From VAZQ01 sp035693615 (GTDB taxonomy: Bacteria; Pseudomonadota; Alphaproteobacteria; Rhizobiales; Xanthobacteraceae), in NCBI GenBank assembly GCA_035693615.1, contig DASSGH010000138.1:1-64000 (forward strand): a stretch of 64,000 bases of DNA, in the 5' to 3' direction. The notes beneath the pieces were generated by a model, which saw only the letters and a program-made list of their open reading frames with translations, searched no databases and was not told where the DNA came from. The translations under genes and the position numbers were made by a program. Positions 46,420-55,281 of the stretch are shown here, one piece after another; the stretch's first letter is position 1, and every line of letters starts with the position of its first letter.

Positions 46420-47412
46420 CTACAGCTTTGGCAGCACGTGCTGACCGAACAATTCAACGGTGCGAACGGGATCGGATGCAAGGCTGACCGTCAGCATCAG
46501 CCGCTTCGCGCCAGCGGCCTTGGCGCTGAGCGCCTGTGCAAGGCAATCGTCTGGATTGCCGCAGATCGCAAGACGCCGGGACAGATAATCGAACAGGCCG
46601 AGTTCCTGAACGAGCTTGATATCGGCTTCGCCGGGGCGTGTGCTGTAACGTCGCCGCAGTTCGAGTAGCGGCGCACGTAGTTGCTCGGGAACACCGCGAG
46701 TCTCGAGCTTCCTATCGCCGATCACGTATCCAGCCAAGAACGCCAGCATGGCGCCCACCTTGCCCTGCGCGACCTTGCGATCCTCACTGCAGTCGAGAGC
46801 GGCGATTTGCCAGACTTCTAGGTCTTCTGGCGCGCGCCCCGCCGCCTTGGCTCCCGCGACGATGTGAGACCCCGAATCCCGAATATTCTCGGCGCCCAAT
46901 CCGAAATTGCAGAACACACCGTCAGCGGTCTGCCCCGCTGCTCGCAATGCTGGTGGATGCGATGCCGCAAGAAAGATCGGCGGCGCACGCTTGATCCAGG
47001 GCAAATGCGCGCTAACCGCGCCGAGCATCGCGGGCTTGCCCTGTAGAAGCGCTTTCATGAACATAACGCCTTCGGCAAGTTCTTTGCCGGTTGACTTCGA
47101 CAAACCAACATTTTTCGTCCCGCTGTGGCCAGCGCCAATCCCAAGCACCGCGCGACCGTTCGAGATGTGATCGAGCGAAGCTATCGCAGCCGCGCTGACT
47201 GCCGGATGCCGGGTCAACAGATTGGTGACGCAGAGCGCCACCTGGGTCCGCTGCGAAGCACGCGCAACCATCGCTGCCGAGACCCAGGGATCCATGGCGT
47301 TTCCTGGTGTGTCGGCGATGCCGATCATTGCGTAGCCGTAGCGGTCGGCGTGCTCGGCGAGCCTTTCACAAAGCTCAAGCGTGTAGGGCCAGAAGAAGAA
47401 TCCGATCTGCAT
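46420..47412 (-). CDS. LLM-class flavin-dependent oxidoreductase
   Basis: A 330-aa luciferase-like TIM-barrel protein. Features include FFFWPYTLELCERLAEHADRYGY near the start, CVTNLLTRHPAVSAAAIASLDHISNGRAVLGIGAGHSG, and PIFLAASHPPALRAAGQTADGV. The family uses FMN or F420; some members are methylene-H4MPT reductase-like, and the GIGAGHSG loop fits the F420 subgroup, but cofactor choice is not proven. It stands alone, converging with the small secreted-protein gene with 7 bp between. Confidence 0.88.
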   Translation of the reverse strand: MQIGFFFWPYTLELCERLAEHADRYGYAMIGIADTPGNAMDPWVSAAMVARASQRTQVALCVTNLLTRHPAVSAAAIASLDHISNGRAVLGIGAGHSGTKNVGLSKSTGKELAEGVMFMKALLQGKPAMLGAVSAHLPWIKRAPPIFLAASHPPALRAAGQTADGVFCNFGLGAENIRDSGSHIVAGAKAAGRAPEDLEVWQIAALDCSEDRKVAQGKVGAMLAFLAGYVIGDRKLETRGVPEQLRAPLLELRRRYSTRPGEADIKLVQELGLFDYLSRRLAICGNPDDCLAQALSAKAAGAKRLMLTVSLASDPVRTVELFGQHVLPKL

Positions 47413-47464
47413 CAGAAAGCCGCTTTCGATATTGCTCGTCGAGCGCGAGGCGTGTGCGCGCCGA

Positions 47465-47845
47465 CTATTTCATGCCGTTAACGGCGACGATGTTGAATTT
47501 CGCGTACTTCTCGCCGATCTTGAGGGCGGCCTGAAAGTCGGGAGAGTTGCGCCAAGCTTGCAGCGCCTCCATGCTTTCCCAGCGAAGGATCACAACCGGC
47601 CCCTGCGGGAGACTTCCGGTAACCTGCGTTCCTGGGCCTGCGGCGATATACTCGCCACCGTGATCTTTGACCGACTTCTGAGCAGGGGAAACGTATTCTT
47701 TTGCATAGCCCTCCTGGTCGCGAACCTCGTTGATGGCGATCATGTAGACCGGTGGTTTGGGCTGCGCATGCAGAGTTAGGCTACCGGCAGCACCTAATAC
47801 TGCTCCCACCAGCATTGATCCCGCTATTGCAAGTCGTGTTCTCAT
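47465..47845 (-). CDS. DUF1330 domain protein with signal sequence
   Basis: A 126-aa protein of the DUF1330 (dimeric alpha-beta barrel) family. The N-terminal 28 residues form a signal peptide or anchor (AGSMLVGAVLGAAGSLTLHAQ). The domain shows YMIAINEVRDQEGYAKEYV, a GGEYIAAGPGTQVTGSLPQGPVVILRW core and WRNSPDFQAALKIGEKYA. Function is unknown. It lies 52 bp upstream of the LLM oxidoreductase gene on the same strand and may share its transcript. Confidence 0.87.
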   Translation of the reverse strand: MRTRLAIAGSMLVGAVLGAAGSLTLHAQPKPPVYMIAINEVRDQEGYAKEYVSPAQKSVKDHGGEYIAAGPGTQVTGSLPQGPVVILRWESMEALQAWRNSPDFQAALKIGEKYAKFNIVAVNGMK

Positions 47846-48049
47846 TGTTGTGCTCCAATCCTAGTTGCGGTGCGAAAGGTTGTTGACGTTGGTTGATTTG
47901 AATCCATCCGACCATCTCATCCGGCAGCTTCTTCAACTTAGCGTTTCAAGAGCTATGGACGCGAGTCGCCACATGGACCAGCTTCGATTACGCTGCCGGC
48001 GCATAAACTGCAATTTGAACGGACTCGTACTTCCAGTTCAGGCGGCGCA

Positions 48050-50821
48050 ATGAGAATTTCGCGACGCGAGTTCGTCAAGTCGTTCACTGCGAGCGGCATT
48101 GCGCTCAGCGTATCGCGCCTCGCAAGCGCCGAAGAACCCCCATTTGCTGCGCGCGAGACGCTGCCTGGACGGCAAGGCTGGAATCCCGCCGCCACCGGAG
48201 CCGGTCGCATTGACGGCGTGGCCCAGGTTACGGGAGCCAAGCTCTACGCATCGGATTTTCGTGCCGTCGATCTCCCCGGTTGGCCCGCGAAAACATCGCA
48301 TGCCATGCTCCTTCGAGCAGCGGATGCGACGCACGTCTACGAGGGCCTCGACCTTTCGCGCCTGAGCGGTGCGTTGAAGCCTTCGGTGGTGGTGACTGCG
48401 GCTGATCTCGCGCGAGCCGGCATCCGCGTTCCCGAATTCTATGCTGGCGACCTCCTTTGCCCGGTGGGCAAGACGCCGCTCTATCTGGGTCAGCCGGTGG
48501 CGCTGTTGATCTTCCAGGATTTCGACGCCTTCGATGCGGCGCGGCTCGCCCTGCGCGACGCAACTGTCCTGAAGTTCGGCAACGAAACTGGCCCGGTCAA
48601 AGTGCCCAACTACGGCCAGTTTCGCTTCACGCGCATTGCTGGCCCGACGCCCGACGCACCCGACGTCTACTCCATGGTCAAGAACGGCCGGGTCAGTCCG
48701 GCATTCTTCGACAGCTCGGGACGCCCGATCTGGACGCGACTTGCCGCCGGGCAAGCCTATGCCGAAGCCGCGACCTATGGCGAAAAGATCCGCGAGGAAC
48801 TCGCAACCAACAATCCGGCGCTCTTGGTGCTCGATCGCGAATTCGAGTCGCAGTCGGTTGACCCGATGGCCCTCGAGCCGGAAAGCGGTCTTGCCTGGTA
48901 CGACGCCGGCCGCAAGAAGCTCGAATTCGTTGTCGGCGTGGCGTCGCCTTACGAGGCGGCAGAATCGATCGCCTATCTGCTGGGCGACGCGCAGGCGGGC
49001 CTCAAGCCCACTCGCATCAACACCAATTTTGCCTATTGCGGCGGCGCATTCGGCGGACGCGACTACACGCCGTTCCCACTTTATGTTGCGCTGGCGGCGG
49101 TGTTCTTCCCCAACCGTCCGGTGCGGCTCGCGAACAACCGCTTCGAGCAGTTTCAATCGGGAATCAAACGGCACGCGTTCAAAATCCGCACGCGGATCGG
49201 AGTCGATCGGGCGACCGGCAAGATGGTGGGATTTGCGGCCGACCATGCGTTGGATGGCGGAGGCCTCGCCAATTTTTCGGCCGATGTGGCAACCGTCGCC
49301 GCCACCACCGCCCTGGGTATCTACTACGCTCCGAATGTCGATGTGACGACGTATGCGTTCCACTCGCGCGGCGTCACCGCAGGAGCGATGCGCGGCTTTG
49401 GGACGCTGCAGACGACGACCGCGCTGGAAGTGATGGTCGATGAGATTTGTACCGCACTGCCGCTCGATCCGATTGAGTTCCGCCGCCGCAATGCGCTCGC
49501 GACCGGCGGCCGGACGCTGGCAGGAAACGCTTACAGCGTGTCGGTCCGCACCCCAGAGATTCTGGATAAGCTGGAGCAGCATCCGATCTGGAGGGAGCGC
49601 GCCGACGAGAAGGCGCGCGGACAGCAGGCGGGAATTCTCGTCGGTACCGGCGTCGCCTGCGCCACCAAGAACTACGGCACCGGCGGCGATTGTTCGTTGG
49701 GATCCGTCGAAATCGCTCCCGACGGCCGGATTGCCATCCGTTGCGACGGCGTCGAGATCGGCACCGGCATTGGGACGGCGGCGGCCAATCACGTCGCCGC
49801 GCATCTGGGTGCCGTCGCCGACGAAATCGCGCTGGCGCGAGTCGACGCATTCGGCCCATTGCGGCTCGTGACCTCCGGCGACCCCTACACCATGGATCAG
49901 AAGGTGCAGGACGCGGCGGCCCGCAATCCGCGCTGGGTGCCTGCGATCAGCTCGGGAACCGGCGCCTCGACCAGCGCGCATGTGGGGACCCGCCCGGCAG
50001 GCGAGGCCGCGCGTGTCATCTTCCGCTTCGGTCTATGGCCGGCTGCGCTCGAATTGTGGAGCATCGCGCCGAACGATCCCAGGGCCAAGCAATGGGAGAA
50101 CGCGCGATGGAAGGACGGGCAGCTGATCTTGCCGGGACTTGCACCGCTGCCGCTGCCGGCGATCGCGGCAAAGGCGCATGCGCGCAATGGCGTGACCGGG
50201 GCGATGGCCCACTGTTTCAATCGGTGGGCATGGTCGCAAGCGACCTTCACGGTGGCCGGACAGGCGTGGACCGCCGACATCGATGCGCTCGCCGTGCGCC
50301 GTGGCGCGGGCAAATATATTCGCATCGATCGTTCCAGCGTCAGGTTTCCGCCGACCAACCTCAACCGAAGCGGGCCCACGTATACGGCGCTGTGCGGCTC
50401 GGTAGTCCGCATCGAGATCGATCGCGGAACCGGCGCGTTGCGGATCGCAAAAGCATACAGCGTACTGGAATGCGGCCAGGCGTTGGTCCCGCAGGTCGTG
50501 CTGGGACAGGCACAAGGCGGCTTCGCGATGGGTATCGGCTATGCGTTGCTCGAGTCGCTGCCGCTTTACGAGGATGGACCGGGCAACGGAAAATGGAATC
50601 TCGGTCAGTACCGCGTCGCACGCGGGTCGGACCTGCCGCTCAACGGGCTCGAGGTTGAGGTGCTGCCGCCAGTGGATGAGAACGAACCGCCCAAAGGCAT
50701 GGCGGAAGTCGTGATGATCCCGGTGGTCCCTGCCCTGCTCAACGCGATTTACGATGCCACGGGTCACCGCTTCCAATCCCTGCCGGTGACGCAAGCCATG
50801 ATCAAGGGAATCCTCAAGTGA
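48050..50821 (+). CDS. Xanthine dehydrogenase-family molybdopterin subunit, Tat-exported orphan
   Basis: A 923-aa molybdenum hydroxylase large subunit, resembling aldehyde/isoquinoline oxidoreductase beta subunits. The N-terminus SRREFVKSFTASG is a twin-arginine signal. Cofactor-binding regions are visible as NFAYCGGAFGGRDYTPFP, a GAMRGFGTLQTTTALEV block, and the C-terminal KGMAEVVMIP, where Glu aligns with the catalytic glutamate of the family's KGxGEP motif. No 2Fe-2S small subunit, FAD subunit or cofactor-maturation gene is adjacent. Substrate is unknown. The ATG at 48050 has only a weak ribosome-binding site. Confidence 0.88.
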   Translation: MRISRREFVKSFTASGIALSVSRLASAEEPPFAARETLPGRQGWNPAATGAGRIDGVAQVTGAKLYASDFRAVDLPGWPAKTSHAMLLRAADATHVYEGLDLSRLSGALKPSVVVTAADLARAGIRVPEFYAGDLLCPVGKTPLYLGQPVALLIFQDFDAFDAARLALRDATVLKFGNETGPVKVPNYGQFRFTRIAGPTPDAPDVYSMVKNGRVSPAFFDSSGRPIWTRLAAGQAYAEAATYGEKIREELATNNPALLVLDREFESQSVDPMALEPESGLAWYDAGRKKLEFVVGVASPYEAAESIAYLLGDAQAGLKPTRINTNFAYCGGAFGGRDYTPFPLYVALAAVFFPNRPVRLANNRFEQFQSGIKRHAFKIRTRIGVDRATGKMVGFAADHALDGGGLANFSADVATVAATTALGIYYAPNVDVTTYAFHSRGVTAGAMRGFGTLQTTTALEVMVDEICTALPLDPIEFRRRNALATGGRTLAGNAYSVSVRTPEILDKLEQHPIWRERADEKARGQQAGILVGTGVACATKNYGTGGDCSLGSVEIAPDGRIAIRCDGVEIGTGIGTAAANHVAAHLGAVADEIALARVDAFGPLRLVTSGDPYTMDQKVQDAAARNPRWVPAISSGTGASTSAHVGTRPAGEAARVIFRFGLWPAALELWSIAPNDPRAKQWENARWKDGQLILPGLAPLPLPAIAAKAHARNGVTGAMAHCFNRWAWSQATFTVAGQAWTADIDALAVRRGAGKYIRIDRSSVRFPPTNLNRSGPTYTALCGSVVRIEIDRGTGALRIAKAYSVLECGQALVPQVVLGQAQGGFAMGIGYALLESLPLYEDGPGNGKWNLGQYRVARGSDLPLNGLEVEVLPPVDENEPPKGMAEVVMIPVVPALLNAIYDATGHRFQSLPVTQAMIKGILK

Positions 50822-50934
50822 CAAAGGAAATTACCGCGAGGTCGTCCGCGCCGTAATCGTGGCGGACCCGGACCGCTATCTTTCCTAAAGGTTTACCTTG
50901 CTCGCGCTGCGTCGCCGTCGTGTTTCGCTGCGCG

Positions 50935-51978
50935 CTAGCGCTCTGCAGGTTGACTGCAGTTGTCGACTTGGGCGTGCCTTGATCCGCGTGCATGAGGCTT
51001 GCTGCGGCGGAGATGATAGCGACCTTCGACATATTGCCAGAGCAGTAGGCCCGGCACGCCGAACGCCAATTCCCGGACGCGTTTTGACAGGGAAATCGCC
51101 AGCGCCGTATCCGCCGGCAATCCGAAGATTGCGCCGAACAAGATATAGCCGCCCTCGAGAGCGCCCAACGCGCCGGGCACCATGAACGTTGCCGCGCGCA
51201 CACCAGAACCGAGGCTTTCGAGAATATAGGCGTCGGCCACGCCAATGGGCTGCCCGAGGCTATGCATCACGAGCCAGATTTCGCCTGTCCCAGCAGCCCA
51301 TCCCACAAGGCGCAGCAGACTGGCGCGCAACATAACCGGCCCGTTGCGGTAGGCCGCGACTACGGACCCGTCGATCATCGAGGCGCGCGCCGCCGCGGCG
51401 GACAGCCATTTTCCGGGCATCAGGCGGCGAGCGAATTTTGCCGATCCGGCAAACAGACCGCGATGCTGCAGGATCAAGAATGCCGCAATTGCCACGAAGA
51501 GTACGCCCATGGCTAGCAGCACCGCCCCCGCCACCAACAGCGAGTTACGATCCGTCGATCGCATCAGGAGCAACGCCACCCCCGACACGACAAATATCAA
51601 CTGAGTGCCTACCCCGACGGTGGTGTCCACGATCACGCTGGATGCCGCTTGCGCGCCCGGCACCCCTCGCAAATGGACAAGGCGCGTGCTTGCGACATCG
51701 CCGCCGACGCTGGCGACGGGCAACAACGAGTTGATGGATTCGCGGATCCAGCGGATCCAGATGACAGTCGCCGTGTGCGGACGACTCGCGGCGGGTAGGA
51801 GCTCGCGCCATGCGAGAGCGCTGAGAGTGAAAGGAATGAGGTGGAACAAGGTTATGGGGATCAGGCCCCAACCGATCACCAGCATGGCGTGAGCCACCTG
51901 CGCGGCGCCGCTGTCGATAATCAGGTAGACCATCAACGAGAAGCCAAGAACCGCGGCGATGATCAGCGAAGCAGGAAT
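50935..51978 (-). CDS. hpnL: HpnL-like membrane protein (flippase-like/LPG synthase TM fold)
   Basis: A multi-spanning protein of the lysylphosphatidylglycerol-synthase transmembrane superfamily, most like HpnL of hopanoid gene clusters. Landmarks are WIRWIRESINSLLPVASVGGDVASTR, IVDTTVGVGTQLIF and the C-terminal FMVPGALGALEGGYILFGAIFGLPADTALA. Codons upstream of TTG 51936 continue a hydrophobic first helix (IIPASLIIAAVLGFSL) back to a stop at 51982, and AGGAG lies seven bases before an ATT at 51978, so I place a non-AUG start there (347 aa). TTG 51936 would cut the first helix. HpnM, HpnN and MlaA genes nearby support a lipid-transport role. Confidence 0.82.
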   Translation of the reverse strand: MPASLIIAAVLGFSLMVYLIIDSGAAQVAHAMLVIGWGLIPITLFHLIPFTLSALAWRELLPAASRPHTATVIWIRWIRESINSLLPVASVGGDVASTRLVHLRGVPGAQAASSVIVDTTVGVGTQLIFVVSGVALLLMRSTDRNSLLVAGAVLLAMGVLFVAIAAFLILQHRGLFAGSAKFARRLMPGKWLSAAAARASMIDGSVVAAYRNGPVMLRASLLRLVGWAAGTGEIWLVMHSLGQPIGVADAYILESLGSGVRAATFMVPGALGALEGGYILFGAIFGLPADTALAISLSKRVRELAFGVPGLLLWQYVEGRYHLRRSKPHARGSRHAQVDNCSQPAER

Positions 51979-51984
51979 GATCTA

Positions 51985-52386
51985 GCTCCTATGCCGCAAC
52001 TCGACTCGCTTCGCGCATAGTGATTCCCCTTCGCGGCACCATAACAGAGCGCGTGCCCTTTTTGTGTTTATGCCGCGCCCCAATCTGGGAGCGAAGATCA
52101 GGGCGCGTTGTTTACGACCATTTAACGCTGCCAATTCGGCGAATTTCATGTTTTCGCCACGGTACTGAAGTGCCCTCAAAAGACCCGGCGTAAATAGGTG
52201 TGTAGCGAGAGCTCTCAATGAAGTGGTGGCATATTCTTCCACGGCGGCATTCGTCACGGGAATTGTCGTGCTTGTTGCCGCAACCCTCCTCAGCTCCGCG
52301 AACGCAAGCCGCATAAAATGGACTTGGGTTTGCTAGCAGGGGCCGCCCCACTCGGGCTCGGAGTGCTAATCGCGCTGGGAGGCATC
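51985..52386. other. About 400-bp weakly coding spacer upstream of hpnL
   Basis: The hpnL promoter should lie here. No conventional gene is recognisable. Two tiny overlapping frames on the plus strand (52223-52336 and 52318-52416) are listed separately. A minus-strand open frame of 110 codons ending at 51982 is Arg/Ala-rich without similarity and I regard it as antisense noise. Confidence 0.4.
52223..52336 (+). CDS. Possible 37-codon signal-peptide-like ORF
   Basis: From GTG 52223 the frame reads VVAYSSTAAFVTGIVVLVAATL then LSSANASRIKWTWVC and stops at TAG 52334-52336. The hydrophobic core and SANA end look like a signal peptide or a single membrane helix. It overlaps the next tiny ORF by 19 bases. 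No good ribosome-binding site is visible, so this is tentative. Confidence 0.2.
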   Translation: MVAYSSTAAFVTGIVVLVAATLLSSANASRIKWTWVC

Positions 52387-52416
52387 CTAGTCATGATGTC
52401 CTATCTTTCCGAGTGA
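52318..52416 (+). CDS. Possible 32-aa single-helix membrane peptide
   Basis: ATG 52318 opens 32 codons, almost entirely hydrophobic and glycine-rich (LLAGAAPLGLGVLIALGGILVMM), ending in SYLSE and TGA. Such a composition is typical of small membrane proteins and is unlikely for random GC-rich DNA, but there is no strong ribosome-binding site. Its end overlaps the end of the convergent gene at 52387. Confidence 0.3.
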   Translation: MDLGLLAGAAPLGLGVLIALGGILVMMSYLSE

Positions 52417-52659
52417 GGCTTTCTCACTCGCGGCGCCAAGCTCTTGGCGAATCACGGGCGGCGGCTCATGGTCCCGGGGCTGCGGAAGCAAGTAGTCTTG
52501 TTTTACCGGCTTGAGCAGCATGAAGAGCCAGAACGCGACGTAACCTATTGCACATAGCACCAGGAGCGCCGCAGCAACGCGCCACCCGAACATTAGTCCA
52601 AGGATCAGCAGCAGCAGGAGCCAGCAGAGCCGTTTAGCCCACTCGTGTCGCTGGTTCAT
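52387..52659 (-). CDS. Small membrane protein, unknown function
   Basis: A 90-aa product with two predicted membrane helices (LCWLLLLLILGLMFGW and AAALLVLCAIGYVAFWLFML) and a polar, proline-rich C-terminal tail (LLPQPRDHEPPPVIRQEL). I do not recognise the family. The regular alternation of helix, loop, helix and charged tail supports a real gene. It lies between hpnL and the glycosyltransferase, divergent from the latter. Confidence 0.55.
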   Translation of the reverse strand: MNQRHEWAKRLCWLLLLLILGLMFGWRVAAALLVLCAIGYVAFWLFMLLKPVKQDYLLPQPRDHEPPPVIRQELGAASEKASLGKIGHHD

Positions 52660-52881
52660 TCGTGTTACCTACGCCGGTGGCGTTCCAAGTCACGCCGATC
52701 GGCGAAGTCGAGACCGCCGCGGAAGCGGAACGGTCGTCACCAAGGCTCTCGCGACCGAGACATCTTGCGTCGCCGCGCCATTCAGGGGGCTCTCTAACTC
52801 CCGACCCAAGCCCCTTTTAACCTCGTGCGAGGGAATCATCTCTCCGACCATGCGACAGCTCTATCGGCCTCTGTAGCCCGT

Positions 52882-54270
52882 ATGAAGGAACCCGAACAGC
52901 AAGACCATTCTCCTGACAATACGAGTCAGAGCGTTGTTTGGTTCGAAGTGGAGGATTTTCTCCGCTATTTTGATCATTTTCGCAATCCCAGTGGGGTACA
53001 GCGAGTTCAATTCGAGATTTATCGTGCAGCCACCACACTCGACGGGATTGCTGACCGGGTGAGGTTTTGTCGGCTGAGTATTTACAGCAAAAGACTCCAT
53101 ATCGTCGACTTCGCAGAAGTTCGTTCCGCATACTTGAATCCGCCTGGCCGTATCGCTCCATGGAAGACATTTTGGGAGCCGGCGATATTTTGGCGAAAGT
53201 TTCCCAGATCCTTCCCGGTGATCGTGCGCCACCCGCGCTTTTTCTTTTCCATCTTCAAGGCTGCAGCTCGCGACCTCCTTGGCACGTTCCTGCGCAGGAA
53301 CCGGTTTGAGCAGTTCGCGCGGCCTGGCGACGTCATCGTATCACTTGGGGCTAGTTGGGGAATTCCCAACTACATGAAGCTTATTGCCGAAGCAAAGCGG
53401 CGTTATGGAATAAAGTTTGCTCCTCTGATTCACGATCTCATTCCGATCAAACATGAATCGCTTGTCGAACCACATCACACTGCTCAATTTCGCGAGTGGC
53501 TTCGAGCTGCAATACCGGTTTCCGACATCGTGTTCACCAACTCAAAGCATACAAGAACTGCTCTTGTCACGTTTGTTGCGGATTCTGGTTGGCAATTACC
53601 TCCCGTCGAGGCGTTGGAGCTGGGATCGGGTTTCAGGGAGGCCCTCACAGCCGGTAACCAAGCACTGATAAGCCTTCCTCCGCGCTACGTCTTATACGTC
53701 TCGACCATTGAACTGAGGAAGAATCACCGGCTGCTCGTTCGAGTATGGCAGCGACTGTTGGAGCGCCACGGCACCGACCTTGTGCCCACCTTGGTTTTCG
53801 CTGGAAAGATTGGCTGGTTGGTCGACGACTTGTTGGATGATCTCGGCGCGAGCAACTATTTAAACGGCAAGGTCCTTTTACTGCGAAGCTTGTCAGATGC
53901 AGAGTTGCAGCAGGCTTATCGTGCGTGCCTATTCACGGTGTTTCCAAGTCTGTCCGAGGGCTGGGGATTGCCGATCGTGGAAAGCTTGGCGCATGGGAAG
54001 TTCTGTGTTGCCTCCAATCAAACATCCATCCCGGAAGCGGGCGGTAAGCTTATCGATTATTTCGATCCCGTGAACGAAGATGATGCACTGGCAAAGATCG
54101 AACGGCCGCTCCTCGACCCGGGTTACCTAGCTGCGCGAGAGGCGCAACTGCGGGCCGAATACCGTGCTCGAACGTGGGGCGACTGTGTCCACGGGTTGAT
54201 TGGAGCACTTGATGCAACGGCCGCGGAGGACGTGCAAGCCGTCTCACAACTCCCGCGCCGGGCGTCTTGA
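52882..54270 (+). CDS. Glycosyltransferase family 4 protein
   Basis: A GT4-type (GT-B fold) glycosyltransferase of about 462 aa. The C-terminal sugar-nucleotide domain has the hallmark FPSLSEGWGLPIVESLAHGK with the E-x7-E pair, after LYVSTIELRKNHRLLVRVW. The N-terminal acceptor domain includes PLIHDLIPIKHE and VFTNSKHT. It resembles mannosyltransferases of polysaccharide synthesis. The start is uncertain: ATG 52882 or an in-frame GTG 52825; neither has a good ribosome-binding site. Base composition is clearly lower in GC than the flanking hpn genes, suggesting transfer from elsewhere. Confidence 0.85.
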   Translation: MKEPEQQDHSPDNTSQSVVWFEVEDFLRYFDHFRNPSGVQRVQFEIYRAATTLDGIADRVRFCRLSIYSKRLHIVDFAEVRSAYLNPPGRIAPWKTFWEPAIFWRKFPRSFPVIVRHPRFFFSIFKAAARDLLGTFLRRNRFEQFARPGDVIVSLGASWGIPNYMKLIAEAKRRYGIKFAPLIHDLIPIKHESLVEPHHTAQFREWLRAAIPVSDIVFTNSKHTRTALVTFVADSGWQLPPVEALELGSGFREALTAGNQALISLPPRYVLYVSTIELRKNHRLLVRVWQRLLERHGTDLVPTLVFAGKIGWLVDDLLDDLGASNYLNGKVLLLRSLSDAELQQAYRACLFTVFPSLSEGWGLPIVESLAHGKFCVASNQTSIPEAGGKLIDYFDPVNEDDALAKIERPLLDPGYLAAREAQLRAEYRARTWGDCVHGLIGALDATAAEDVQAVSQLPRRAS

Positions 54271-54317
54271 AAATCGAATTTACGTTTTGGTCCACGCTCA
54301 CGCCGGGCGTTGCCCGC

Positions 54318-54338
54318 GCTGACGCATCGGACGTCAGC
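54318..54338. terminator. Hairpin between convergent glycosyltransferase and MlaA-like genes
   Basis: GCTGACG-CATCGGA-CGTCAGC is a perfect 7-bp stem midway between two convergent stops (54270 and 54356). No T-run follows on either strand, so terminator function is only suggested by position. Confidence 0.3.
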
Positions 54339-54355
54339 AACCTTGCCGGCAGTTA

Positions 54356-55147
54356 TTACCGGGCGGCTGCCACCGCCTGACCAGGGTCGTCCGGAGTATC
54401 ATCAAGCTCGGCGGTCGCCGGCGACTCGACGACACTCGGCAGCCCAACGGCTTCGCGCAGTTCCGCCCGGCGCATCTGATAATAGCTAGAGCGGACAAAG
54501 CTGTAAAAATCGATGGACGCATCTTCGGCGGTCTTCAACTGGCCCAGCCGGTCGACCGCATCGACGCTCGTGGTGCCGGCGGTTACCGCGACTTGCGTGG
54601 TCGCTAAGGCAATCTGGGTTCCTATCAGCCAGCCCAGCGGATTGGCGGCCATATCCACAACGGACCCGACCGCATCGCGCGTTGTCGAGGGGCCCAAGTA
54701 AGGCCACACCGTGTACGGGCCCTCGCTTACGCCCCAGACAAACAAAGTCTGACCGAAATCGCCGCTCTGCTGCGCGATGCCATTGCGGCCTGCCACGTCA
54801 ACCAATCCGCCGAGGCCGACGGTTGTGTTGACGACGAACCGGGCGGTCGTGCGCGCCGCCGCGTCGAACCGCGCTTGCAGCAGATTGTTCACCAGGATGC
54901 GCGGCTCCTTCAAATTCGAATTCAGATCATGCAATCTTTCGTGGACCGGCCCTGGTACGGCCGCTCTTACGCCTTCGGATACTGGTCCGAGTATTTTTTG
55001 ATTCGCCGCCAACACTTGGCGATTTGCATTCTCGTTGGGATCGCTGATCGGCAGCGAGACGTCGCGGGGGGCGCTCGCGCATGCGCTCAAGAGCAGCGCT
55101 GTTGCCAACGCGACCGTCCAGTTGCTCCATAGCCGAGCGCGACGCAT
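54356..55147 (-). CDS. mlaA: MlaA (VacJ) family lipoprotein
   Basis: A 263-aa outer-membrane lipoprotein. The signal peptide ends in the lipobox LLSAC with Cys23. The MlaA core is visible: DPNENANRQVLAANQKI (the DPxExxNRxxF-like start), NNLLQARFDAAARTTARFVVNTTVGLGGLVDVAGRNG and FGQTLFVWGVSEGPYTVWPYLGPSTTRDAVG. MlaA removes phospholipids from the outer leaflet and passes them to MlaC. It is 134 bp downstream of hpnN on the same strand; association with hpnMN suggests transport of hopanoids or phospholipids. Confidence 0.93.
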   Translation of the reverse strand: MRRARLWSNWTVALATALLLSACASAPRDVSLPISDPNENANRQVLAANQKILGPVSEGVRAAVPGPVHERLHDLNSNLKEPRILVNNLLQARFDAAARTTARFVVNTTVGLGGLVDVAGRNGIAQQSGDFGQTLFVWGVSEGPYTVWPYLGPSTTRDAVGSVVDMAANPLGWLIGTQIALATTQVAVTAGTTSVDAVDRLGQLKTAEDASIDFYSFVRSSYYQMRRAELREAVGLPSVVESPATAELDDTPDDPGQAVAAAR

Positions 55148-55281
55148 CTACTTTTTCCTCGCGCCGATGACTGGTTTGGCACGACGCGATGCATCACCCG
55201 GGTGATGTCGCTCTGGCGCGTCGTATCAAGCCTATCAGCGCGCTAAACTACCAGTTATTGTTCGGGGTCATTGTTGCTTTT

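Noticed and set aside
48038..49981. Minus-strand open frame of 647 codons opposite the molybdenum hydroxylase
   Set aside because: The composition (very rich in Arg, Gly, Val, Asp) is that of antisense of a GC-rich gene, and the plus strand has a well-conserved enzyme.
51982..52314. Minus-strand 110-codon frame ending just before hpnL
   Set aside because: No family, no ribosome-binding site, and antisense to tiny hydrophobic frames; more likely noise.
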